This document shows positions 1 to 6,099 of a stretch of DNA of 11,377 nt, piece by piece. Position 1 is the first letter of the stretch, and each line of letters opens with the position of its first letter. A program made the position numbers and the translations under genes. Below the pieces are notes generated by a model, which worked only from the letters and a program-made list of their open reading frames with translations, was not told the DNA's origin and did no database searches. The stretch comes from DAIDHZ01 sp035480255 (GTDB lineage Bacteria; Chlamydiota; Chlamydiia; Chlamydiales; SM23-39): assembly GCA_964630875.1 (NCBI GenBank), contig CAZVXF010000033.1:1-11377 (forward strand). The letters run 5' to 3'.

Positions 1-47
1 GACCACTTGCTTACCATGCAAGTGCTCTACCACTGAGCTACCTGGGC
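1..47 (-). tRNA. tRNA-Thr (anticodon GGT), 5' part only
   Basis: The complement folds as the first 47 bases of a tRNA. It has a 7-base acceptor strand GCCCAGG (41-47), TA at positions 8-9, a 4-bp D stem (35-38 with 24-27) closing loop AGTGGTA, A at position 26, and a 5-bp anticodon stem (18-22 with 6-10) closing the 7-base loop ATGGTAA. The anticodon is GGT (13-15), which reads threonine ACC/ACU codons. The T arm and 3' acceptor strand lie beyond the left edge. It sits downstream of infA on the same strand. In Chlamydia I recall a tRNA-Thr between infA and the elongation factor Tu gene, so tuf would be expected just outside the window; that part is recall and inference. Confidence 0.93.
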
Positions 48-64
48 GCTTAGGTCCAATATAG

Positions 65-91
65 ATTATACTACCCCGAACAAATTATCAA
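65..91 (-). promoter_or_regulatory. Promoter for tRNA-Thr (and probably the tuf operon)
   Basis: Read on the minus strand, TTGATA (86-91, five of six bases of the -35 consensus) is followed after 15 bases by a perfect TATAAT (65-70). The predicted start near 58 lies about ten bases before the tRNA 5' end. The 15-base spacer is shorter than the usual 17. This places an independent promoter between the inverted repeat and the tRNA, so infA and the tRNA need not share a transcript. Confidence 0.6.
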
Positions 92-106
92 TCATTTTTC
101 CCTCAT

Positions 107-273
107 GATAGTATCTCAAAATGAGGGCTCGTCGATTTTTGGGATGATTTTGGCCAATTTTCGACTCAAATATTGAGGGTCATACGCTGCATTGCTATTA
201 CCCTCAACATTTGAGCCGAAGATCAACTCAAAAGAACCTAAAAATCGACAGAACCTCACTTTGAGATACCATC
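107..273 (-). repeat. Long nested inverted repeat between infA and tRNA-Thr
   Basis: Two 73-base arms (107-179 and 201-273) are inverted copies around a 21-base centre (180-200). By hand alignment without gaps 55 of 73 positions pair, and about nine more form G-U pairs if the minus strand is transcribed. The right arm begins directly after the infA stop codon. Each arm also contains two small palindromes of the form CTCA-N-TGAG, centred at 120, 171, 209 and 260, so the region can fold either as one long hairpin or as several short ones. No T-tract follows on the minus strand, so it is not a standard intrinsic terminator. A role as an mRNA 3' structure or boundary element for infA is inference. 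Confidence 0.85.
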
Positions 274-492
274 TTACTTTTGACGATATACGATACGTGC
301 TTTCGTCAAATCATAAGGAGACATTTCGATCGTCACCATATCTCCTGCGTAAACACGAATATTTCGCATACGCATTTTTCCGCTAAGATGAGCGATCACG
401 CGCATTCCGTTTTCCAGAACTACACTGAAATTCATATTCGGCAAAAGTTCTTCAACTTTGCCTTCCATTTTGACTGTTTCTTCTTTTGCCAT
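274..492 (-). CDS. infA: Translation initiation factor IF-1
   Basis: This is a 72-residue single S1/OB-fold protein, exactly the usual size of IF-1. It binds the A site of the 30S subunit and works with IF-2 and IF-3 during initiation in the cytoplasm. The start MAKEETVKMEGKVEELLPN, the central VVLENGMRVIAHLSGKMR and the GDMVTIEMSPYDLTKARI block near residues 50-67 match the family along its length. The ATG at 490-492 has no strong Shine-Dalgarno sequence upstream. It is divergent from the sufE-like gene, with 42 bases between the start codons, and is followed by the long inverted repeat and then tRNA-Thr. A good sigma-70-type promoter overlaps the start of the divergent gene. Identification is secure. 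Confidence 0.98.
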   Translation of the reverse strand: MAKEETVKMEGKVEELLPNMNFSVVLENGMRVIAHLSGKMRMRNIRVYAGDMVTIEMSPYDLTKARIVYRQK

Positions 493-518
493 AGAAATTT
501 AGTTCGGAAATGCTTACA

Positions 519-547
519 ATAAAACCAGAATCAAATGAATATGTCAA
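519..547 (-). promoter_or_regulatory. Promoter for infA
   Basis: On the minus strand a perfect -35 TTGACA (542-547) is followed after exactly 17 bases by TTTTAT (519-524, four of six -10 matches). Transcription would start near 512, giving a leader of about 20 bases before the infA ATG. The -35 element lies inside the first codons of the divergent sufE-like gene, so the two transcription units share this DNA. On the plus strand TACAAT (515-520) could be a -10 element for the sufE-like gene, but I see no matching -35. Confidence 0.5.
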
Positions 548-1014
548 ACGAAAAGTCGAAAAAGAATCTCTTTACACATGAATCCTTTGAGGAAAAAATA
601 GATTTTATCAAAAGAAAATTTCAGCAGCTACCTTCACCAACTGAAAAATATAATTTACTCATGGATCTGGGGAAAAATATAATTCCGATCGACCCCAAAT
701 ACAAAACTGAAGAATTTCTTGTACGCGGATGCCAGAGTCAATTATTCTTGCACGCAGAACGAAAAGACGGACGACTCTTTTTTTCAGCCTCATCTGATGC
801 TCTGATTTCAAGCGGCCTTGCTTCCCTATTGATCAATGTCTATAGCGGAGAAAATACAGAAACTATCTTAAACCATCCCCCCCTTTTTCTTCAGGAGTTA
901 GGGATCTATGCCTCCTTATCGCCGAATCGATCCCAAGGACTTGCTCATATCTATCTAAAAATGAAGTTTTTTGCTATCCTTTTCGCCCATGAGCTTGAAA
1001 ACCTTAGATCATAG
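535..1014 (+). CDS. sufE: SufE-family sulfur acceptor for Fe-S cluster assembly
   Basis: This 159-residue protein belongs to the SufE/CsdE family, which takes the persulfide from the cysteine desulfurase SufS/CsdA and passes it to the SufBCD scaffold in the cytoplasm. The acceptor cysteine is Cys66 in VRGCQSQL, matching the family GCQS motif. Other family blocks are an N-terminal helix after FEEKIDFIKRKF, the PIDPKYKTEEFLVRGC stretch, SSGLASLLINVYSG, and the LSPNRSQGLAHIYLKM block near residues 128-143. The length fits (usually 138-160). The start is ATG 535, or possibly ATG 541; neither has a clear ribosome binding site. No other suf genes are visible here, so its partners must lie elsewhere. 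Its 3' end overlaps the next gene, suggesting cotranscription. SufE and CsdE cannot be separated from sequence alone. Confidence 0.88.
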   Translation: MNMSNEKSKKNLFTHESFEEKIDFIKRKFQQLPSPTEKYNLLMDLGKNIIPIDPKYKTEEFLVRGCQSQLFLHAERKDGRLFFSASSDALISSGLASLLINVYSGENTETILNHPPLFLQELGIYASLSPNRSQGLAHIYLKMKFFAILFAHELENLRS

Positions 1015-1798
1015 CGAGACCTTAGCATTTCACCCTTGGATCGGGTCTAACCCGACTGAAGTCTTGGATCAACTCAAGGTCTCTGCCTTTCGCTGGAACC
1101 TGATGTCAACAATTACAACTATTGCGATCGGCGCAATCTCCTTTTCGGTCGTATTTGCCTCTTTTTTTTGGGCAATTCCTATGCCTATCATGATCGTTGG
1201 TGGAGGGATTCTTCCTACAGTGCTTTCGTTCGCCACTTCATATTTTCGTGAGCAAGCCCTAGAAATTGAGGCGAGCATTGAGAACGGAGAAGCCGTTGCT
1301 CTTGAATTTAGTAAAATATTGTCTTGGAACGAGACCCAAGTTCTCTCTTTTCTGAAAGAAAACAATATCCCGAAACCCAAAGAAATTTCTTTATCCGATC
1401 TTCTGCCTCTTATTGCTCGCTATGTAGCGCGCTGCAAGCAAGCAGAGGAGTACGCCATCAAATCTCAAGAGCTTTTGGCGTCTGATAAAACAACAGACCG
1501 TGAGGCTCGTCTATGGCAAAGGATCGAAGGCTGGCGCTTTCGCGAGGAATGCGTTCTGCCGGCTCGTATTGAGGCTGCATTTATTCTTGAGATCCTTCGA
1601 AATCCTACAATGACCGGTTTTCCATCTGATCATTTTATTTTTTATAAAAAACCTTTTGCTGAAAGAATTCTCTGTCGTTCCTACGATAACGAAGATCTCT
1701 ATTTAGAGTTTCGAAATCAAAGTCACAAACCGCTCAATTTTGAAGACTTGAATAAAATTTCAGATCCGAAAAGCGTTCATAAACTGCTCTACGGATAA
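989..1798 (+). CDS. Hypothetical protein with two membrane segments
   Basis: I do not recognise this 269-residue protein. A soluble N-terminal region contains a WIGSNP stretch near residue 20. Two hydrophobic segments follow at about 39-60 and 62-85, separated by only a very short hydrophilic stretch, which suggests a membrane hairpin. The remaining ~180 residues are charged and largely helical, with a basic, Arg-rich part and a C-terminus predicted to lie on the same side of the membrane as the N-terminus. I chose ATG 989 over the in-frame TTG at 971. The start lies inside the end of the sufE-like gene (26-base overlap), which points to translational coupling. The 3' end overlaps the convergent 434-residue gene by 39 bases. 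A link to Fe-S assembly through cotranscription is only a hypothesis. Confidence 0.75.
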   Translation: MSLKTLDHSETLAFHPWIGSNPTEVLDQLKVSAFRWNLMSTITTIAIGAISFSVVFASFFWAIPMPIMIVGGGILPTVLSFATSYFREQALEIEASIENGEAVALEFSKILSWNETQVLSFLKENNIPKPKEISLSDLLPLIARYVARCKQAEEYAIKSQELLASDKTTDREARLWQRIEGWRFREECVLPARIEAAFILEILRNPTMTGFPSDHFIFYKKPFAERILCRSYDNEDLYLEFRNQSHKPLNFEDLNKISDPKSVHKLLYG

Positions 1799-3064
1799 TT
1801 GAGCATTTAAGATTTTCGGTATGCCCAGTTCAGAAAGCGCCTTCCTCTGAATTTCATAACCAAAATCTTTTATTTGCTCTTCGATTTCTTCGATTTCAGC
1901 GATTTTTTGTTCAATGACTGATCGCTTGGATAATTCTTGCGTCATTAACAGAGGCAAAACTTTTTCATTGAATTGCTTTAGCATCGCTGAGATCCCTCCT
2001 CTAATATTTGTTACATATTTTGCAAAACACATCTCTTGAAGAGCGAATAGTTCATTTTCGCTGAGCATGAACGTGAATGCACGGATTGTTCTTGGATCTA
2101 AAAATGATGAAGCTGAATGAGAACTGGTGGGCTCACCTATTTTTTGCAACTGCAAACTATCACCAATTGCAGCGAGTATTGCGCAAACAGCAAACGCTGG
2201 GTGCGTAGAAGGGCTTACACCTCGAATGAAGATCTCCTCCCCTATTTGACGTATAGAAGGAGTGATTTTGCCAATTCTTGGATCGAGATTAAATCCAGAA
2301 AGTGCAGCGTTGATAAAATTCGCATGCTCACAAATTGCATGTTGAATGACTTCCTGAGAAACATCAAAAGACAAACGGATCACTTTTTCAATACTCGGAA
2401 GATGCTGAAAAGGTTTTTCAGAAAAAAGAGCCGCAATCTTTTTTTTGCGCGCCTCATTTTTGATGATTTCCATGATTTGTATGTTTTGATCGATAGCGAG
2501 CGAGCAATTTTTATTTCTTGTCGTTGCGATAAAATGAAGAGCGCTCATTTTCTTGATTTCAACGTCAATTCCAATCTCTAAAGCAATTTGATTCACAGCA
2601 CTTAGAAATAACGAAACTCGTGTCTCATCTGCTGTTACATACTCTGTAAAGTTATAGGCACGCCTTCCGATTGCAACGAGATCTCCTTGATACAATTCAC
2701 AATCGATCAGATAAAAAGGCTGCTCTATTTCGATGCTTGATATCGAAGAGATTTTTTCGAGTGTGTTTTTAAGCGGAGTTTTGAGATCTAAAGATGCATT
2801 CTCTGATGAAAAATAGATTGCAGGGATCCATAAAATTTGATCGTATACAAACGGTGGCGATGCAGAATCAATTGTAAGATACCCCTCTCCATATTCATAC
2901 TTTTTTTGATTGAGATCTTTTAATGAAATGGATTGTTCATTCCATGAGAGATAAGCGTCAGGAGACTCTGAAATAAAATGCTTGAATGGGTGAAACCAAA
3001 AACGAAAGCCTGATATGCGATGCTTGTTTGCTATGTCAAATATGCTTTCAAACATATTTGACAC
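1760..3064 (-). CDS. Hypothetical 434-residue protein, second gene of an unknown pair
   Basis: This is a soluble-looking protein with no signal peptide, no clear membrane segment and no motif I can name. The first ~150 residues look like mixed strand and helix, with aromatic-rich stretches such as FRFWFHPFKHF near residues 21-31. The middle contains a run rich in Ala, Ser and Gly, with HPAFAVCAILAAIGDS. The C-terminal part has a charged coiled-coil-like segment IEQKIAEIEEIEEQIKDF. The start is GTG 3064 or ATG 3055; both lie within or next to an 11-bp hairpin, and no good ribosome binding site is visible. It follows the 544-residue coiled-coil gene after 33 bases, so the two probably form one operon. 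It may be a lineage-specific chlamydial protein; function unknown. Confidence 0.8.
   Translation of the reverse strand: MSNMFESIFDIANKHRISGFRFWFHPFKHFISESPDAYLSWNEQSISLKDLNQKKYEYGEGYLTIDSASPPFVYDQILWIPAIYFSSENASLDLKTPLKNTLEKISSISSIEIEQPFYLIDCELYQGDLVAIGRRAYNFTEYVTADETRVSLFLSAVNQIALEIGIDVEIKKMSALHFIATTRNKNCSLAIDQNIQIMEIIKNEARKKKIAALFSEKPFQHLPSIEKVIRLSFDVSQEVIQHAICEHANFINAALSGFNLDPRIGKITPSIRQIGEEIFIRGVSPSTHPAFAVCAILAAIGDSLQLQKIGEPTSSHSASSFLDPRTIRAFTFMLSENELFALQEMCFAKYVTNIRGGISAMLKQFNEKVLPLLMTQELSKRSVIEQKIAEIEEIEEQIKDFGYEIQRKALSELGIPKILNAQLSVEQFMNAFRI
3034..3063 (-). promoter_or_regulatory. Perfect hairpin over the start codon of the 434-residue gene
   Basis: Positions 3034-3044 (TGTCAAATATG) and 3053-3063 (CATATTTGACA) are perfect 11-bp inverted repeats around an 8-base loop. 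On the transcript the stem takes in two bases of the GUG at 3064 and the whole in-frame AUG at 3055-3053, so folding would hide both candidate starts. It could equally be a protein-binding palindrome on DNA. Function is inferred. Confidence 0.55.
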
Positions 3065-3097
3065 ATAACATGATCAAGAAAAAATTAACAGGATATC

Positions 3098-4732
3098 CTA
3101 GAGCTTAGCGATTTTCTGCTCAATCTCTTCGATTGCAGCATTTGCTTTATCAAGACGCTCTTTTTCGACATCCAATAGTTCGCGTAATTGAAATGCTTTT
3201 TCAAAATCAAGACCAGAAGATCCTAGAGTTTTTCGATAAGAATCAACGAGCTCTTTAATTTCCTGTCTTCTCGCTTTTTTCTGTTGCAATACGAGACGAT
3301 AATTTTCGAGCATTTTGCGATCATCATCACTGAGATTCATTAATGAATTCTCTTTTTTGTCAGCAATCATATCTTTCAAAGGACGTAGCTGACGATCGAG
3401 TTGCTGTCTTTCCATTTTAGAAAGATCCATCGTTGCCATGTCTGCTTCAATTGCTTTAAATTGTGATACAAATGTATCCAAATCAAGCGCTAAACCTTTT
3501 TGAACGAGATCAGCGATTTGTTCTTTTGTTTGAGCCAGCTTTTCTTTGCGAAGGCGAAGTTTTTCTTTTTCTGCTTCTTCGAGATCTTTTGCTTTTTTCT
3601 CTTGTGCTGCTAAATGAGGAATTCGAAGTTGAGAAAGGGCATCGCGCATAGAGCGAACATCATCGCGATCTAAATAAATCGTGCGCATTTCAGCGAGGAT
3701 TTGATCCGTTTCTTTATCCAAATCTCTTAACGGCATGCTTTCGCTACGCGCTTTTAATTCTTCGATTTTAGCAAAAATAGCCTGGCAAGATTCAGAAGAT
3801 GCTAGTTTTTTCTCCAACAATACTTTTTTATGCTCTTTTTCGAGAGTTTTTACCTTATCCCAGCACTCACTCATTCTTAAACGCGTGCGACTAAATACAG
3901 GGCTGCTCAAAGTTAAAATTTTTGCTGTCCATTGGAAAGACTTAATCTCTTCTCGCAAGGCATAGTAAGGAGCTCCAACGATTTCATCGCCTTTAAAATG
4001 TTTTGTAACAAAGCGCTCAACATCTTTTTCAAATTCGAGACTCACTTGTTCAATGAGAGCTTTTCTTCTTGGGAAGATTCGATCCCCTAGCTCAGAAAGG
4101 CGCTTAAAGAATTTTGTCTTAAAGCGAATGCGCATGTCGGTTTTAATGATTTCTTTTCTTAATCCATTCAATCGGCTCGCAAGAGCATTGAGAAGATTGA
4201 GTTCTTTTTGCAATTGTTGATAGGTCGAAATTTTTGATTGGATGGACTGAGGTGCCTCGTTGAAATTCAAATCAGAGCTTTGCGCAAGTAGTGTTTCAAA
4301 ATTAGAGAGGTCCTGATCAATGGATTGAATCGCGAGATCAATTTGTTCAATCGCAAATGCACTTTGTTCTTCGAGAATTTCTTTTAATCTGCGTGCTTCA
4401 ACTGTCAGATCTACATATTCGTTCCAGAGTTTAGAACGGATTGCTGTGTTAATATTTTCTTTGAATAGAGGAAGAACAAGACGTCTTGATTCCCAAAATT
4501 CACGGAATCGCGGACTTCCCTCTTGAGAAATCGTCTCGCGCATAAAATTCAAACCGAACGAAATCTTTTCTTCAGGAGTTGGAAATTGGGTTAGCTTTTT
4601 TGAAAATTCAACAAAAGCGGCGCTCCGCTTTAATTCCCCTTCCTCGCCTTTGTCCACCCTTTCTTCAACGTTCGTAACGACTTCAGGTTCTTGTTGAATA
4701 TGGGTTACATCTGGTGTCTCGGAAGAATTCAT
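3098..4732 (-). CDS. Large coiled-coil hypothetical protein
   Basis: This 544-residue protein has an acidic, low-complexity N-terminus (residues 1-35, rich in E, V and T) and a short globular-looking region up to about 110. From there almost to the end it is a very charged, Leu/Glu/Lys/Gln-rich helical rod. Heptad-like stretches include KAKDLEEAEKEKLRLRKEKL and the C-terminal ERLDKANAAIEEIEQKIAKL. There is no signal peptide, no membrane segment and no Walker motif, so it is not an SMC-type ATPase. It begins at ATG 4732, divergent from the khpA operon with about 125 bases between them, and precedes the 434-residue gene. A structural, scaffold or effector role is possible, but nothing in the sequence decides it. 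Confidence 0.82.
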   Translation of the reverse strand: MNSSETPDVTHIQQEPEVVTNVEERVDKGEEGELKRSAAFVEFSKKLTQFPTPEEKISFGLNFMRETISQEGSPRFREFWESRRLVLPLFKENINTAIRSKLWNEYVDLTVEARRLKEILEEQSAFAIEQIDLAIQSIDQDLSNFETLLAQSSDLNFNEAPQSIQSKISTYQQLQKELNLLNALASRLNGLRKEIIKTDMRIRFKTKFFKRLSELGDRIFPRRKALIEQVSLEFEKDVERFVTKHFKGDEIVGAPYYALREEIKSFQWTAKILTLSSPVFSRTRLRMSECWDKVKTLEKEHKKVLLEKKLASSESCQAIFAKIEELKARSESMPLRDLDKETDQILAEMRTIYLDRDDVRSMRDALSQLRIPHLAAQEKKAKDLEEAEKEKLRLRKEKLAQTKEQIADLVQKGLALDLDTFVSQFKAIEADMATMDLSKMERQQLDRQLRPLKDMIADKKENSLMNLSDDDRKMLENYRLVLQQKKARRQEIKELVDSYRKTLGSSGLDFEKAFQLRELLDVEKERLDKANAAIEEIEQKIAKL

Positions 4733-4776
4733 ATATAATTGCCTAATTTGTAGAATTTCTAAAAGTATTGGGAGAT

Positions 4777-4803
4777 TTTATACAAATCGATCTTTTTGAG
4801 CAA
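4777..4803 (-). promoter_or_regulatory. Possible promoter for the 544/434-residue gene pair
   Basis: The minus strand has TTGCTC (4798-4803) and TATAAA (4777-4782) separated by 15 bases, about 45 bases before the ATG at 4732. The -35 match is weak and the spacing short, so this is tentative. The divergent khpA promoter must lie in the same ~125-base gap, but I could not identify it. Confidence 0.3.
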
Positions 4804-4857
4804 GTCCTGGTAAAAAATCACTCTCTTCCCTATCATTGAACTTTTTTGGAGAATAAT

Positions 4858-5088
4858 ATGGAAGAATTTGTTGCTTATCTGATTAAAAATATGGTGAATA
4901 TCCCAGAACAAGTCGATATCCGTGGCATCGAGAGTCAAAATGGTCTAACAATTGAGATCAGAGTCGCTCCAGAAGATGTGGGTAAAGTCGTTGGACGTAA
5001 GGGGAATGCCATTCGCTCATTGAGAACTTTAGCCATGTCCATTGGCGCAAGACTCGGAAGAAGAGTGCATTTAGAAATCATTCAATAA
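4858..5088 (+). CDS. khpA: KH-domain RNA-binding protein KhpA (YlqC/UPF0109 family)
   Basis: This is a 76-residue protein made of one KH domain, the typical size for the YlqC/KhpA family. KhpA binds RNA, often with KhpB/EloR, and is linked in other bacteria to control of cell elongation and to small-RNA function. The GxxG loop is seen as VVGRKGNAIRSLRTL, between the two helices that hold RNA. The N-terminal LIKNMVNIPEQVDIRG and the C-terminal GRRVHLEII also fit. I chose ATG 4858 because GGAG at 4848-4851 gives a proper ribosome binding site; the in-frame TTG at 4846 would overlap it. miaA begins 15 bases after the stop, so this is the first gene of a three-gene operon with RNA-related partners. 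Confidence 0.93.
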   Translation: MEEFVAYLIKNMVNIPEQVDIRGIESQNGLTIEIRVAPEDVGKVVGRKGNAIRSLRTLAMSIGARLGRRVHLEIIQ

Positions 5089-5103
5089 CGATTTCGGGGC
5101 AGC

Positions 5104-6099
5104 GTGAGACAGTCGGGAGCAATAGTTGAACGACCTCTTAAGAAAAAAATCCCTGCCCGCTCGTCAAAAAAAAGGGTCATTGTTATCTCAGGCCCGACAG
5201 CCATTGGAAAAACAAATATATCTTTGTCAATCGCACAGACCATCGGTGGAGAAATCATTTCCGCCGACTCATGCCAAGTTTACCGTGGCATGGACATTGG
5301 AACTGCGAAAGTCACGCCTGAGGATCAAGCGCTCATCACCCATCATATGATCGATATCTGCGACATTGATGAAGTCTTTAATGTCGCAGCCTTCGAAAAA
5401 TGTGCAAAAAAAGCCCTTCATCAAATTTTTTCGCGGGAAAATGTCCCGATTATCGTAGGTGGTTCTGGATTTTATATTCGCACTCTTCTTTACGGTCCTC
5501 CGATGGGTCCGCCTTCAGATAAAGCCGTACGTGACAGAATTGAAAAACAGATGGAAGAGCTCGGTCCCGAATTTTTTTATGAAAGACTCCAGCTCCTCGA
5601 TCCAACATATGCTGAAACAATTTCCGCTCAAGATCGTCAAAAAATCGTAAGAGCCTTTGAGATCATGACCTTATCCGAAAGAAAGGTCAGTGATTTTCCA
5701 AAGCCAGAAACCTCAGAAGAACAAGAGTATGATTTCCGCTGCTGGTTTTTATACTCTACTCGGGACACGCTCTATTCTCGAATCGAAGCGCGTTGTGAGG
5801 AAATCATCCAAAATGGTTTTCTCGATGAAGTCCGCATGCTTGATCAAAAAGGACTCCGCAAGAATCCATCTGCATCGCAAGCGATTGGGTACCGTCAAGC
5901 TCTTGAATATCTAGACTCTCCTCAAACAACAGCCGATTTTGAAGAATTTAAAACTAAATTCAAGAAAGCGACTCGCCATTTTGCAAAGCGACAATTTACT
6001 TGGTTTCGTAAAGAACCCATGTTTCGTTGGCTAGATATCAATGAATACACACCAGATCGCCTAAAAGAAATTATTTTACAGGACTACGAACAAGGATGA
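5104..6099 (+). CDS. miaA: tRNA dimethylallyltransferase
   Basis: MiaA transfers a dimethylallyl group to N6 of A37 in tRNAs reading UNN codons, the first step toward ms2i6A. The P-loop GPTAIGKT is at residues 30-37. The substrate-recognition block SADSCQVYRGMDIGTAK follows at 53-69, then HHMIDICD near 80, the GGSGFYI stretch at 119-125 (GGTGLYL in most homologues), DRQKIVRAFE, QAIGYRQALEYL, and the C-terminal RHFAKRQFTWFRKEP. The length of 331 is normal, with about 20 extra basic residues before the first strand. The start is GTG 5104 with a short G-run upstream. The last four bases (ATGA) overlap the start of the transporter gene, so the two are translationally coupled. Identification is secure. 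Confidence 0.97.
   Translation: MRQSGAIVERPLKKKIPARSSKKRVIVISGPTAIGKTNISLSIAQTIGGEIISADSCQVYRGMDIGTAKVTPEDQALITHHMIDICDIDEVFNVAAFEKCAKKALHQIFSRENVPIIVGGSGFYIRTLLYGPPMGPPSDKAVRDRIEKQMEELGPEFFYERLQLLDPTYAETISAQDRQKIVRAFEIMTLSERKVSDFPKPETSEEQEYDFRCWFLYSTRDTLYSRIEARCEEIIQNGFLDEVRMLDQKGLRKNPSASQAIGYRQALEYLDSPQTTADFEEFKTKFKKATRHFAKRQFTWFRKEPMFRWLDINEYTPDRLKEIILQDYEQG

Noticed and set aside
107..273. Reading the long inverted repeat as an insertion element with terminal repeats
   Set aside because: The centre is only 21 bases with no coding capacity, I found no target-site duplication, and the mismatches keep RNA pairing; a genome-wide copy search could reopen this.
100..273. CTCA-N-TGAG palindromes as a CRISPR array or CIRCE (HrcA) operator
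   Set aside because: The units are alternately oriented and imperfect with no regular spacers, and they do not match the CIRCE TTAGCACTC-N9-GAGTGCTAA sequence.
971..988. TTG start extending the two-segment membrane protein by six residues
   Set aside because: The ATG at 989 is the more usual start and no ribosome binding site favours the TTG.
2117..2581. 154-codon plus-strand frame inside the 434-residue gene
   Set aside because: Its composition (Arg-, Cys- and Asn-rich) is not protein-like, it has no ribosome binding site, and the opposite strand has a much longer frame.
3090..3099. AGGATATCCT palindrome followed by T-rich sequence as a terminator of the 544-residue gene
   Set aside because: A 10-bp palindrome has no room for a loop, so a stable hairpin is unlikely; the next gene follows in 33 bases, which suits cotranscription.
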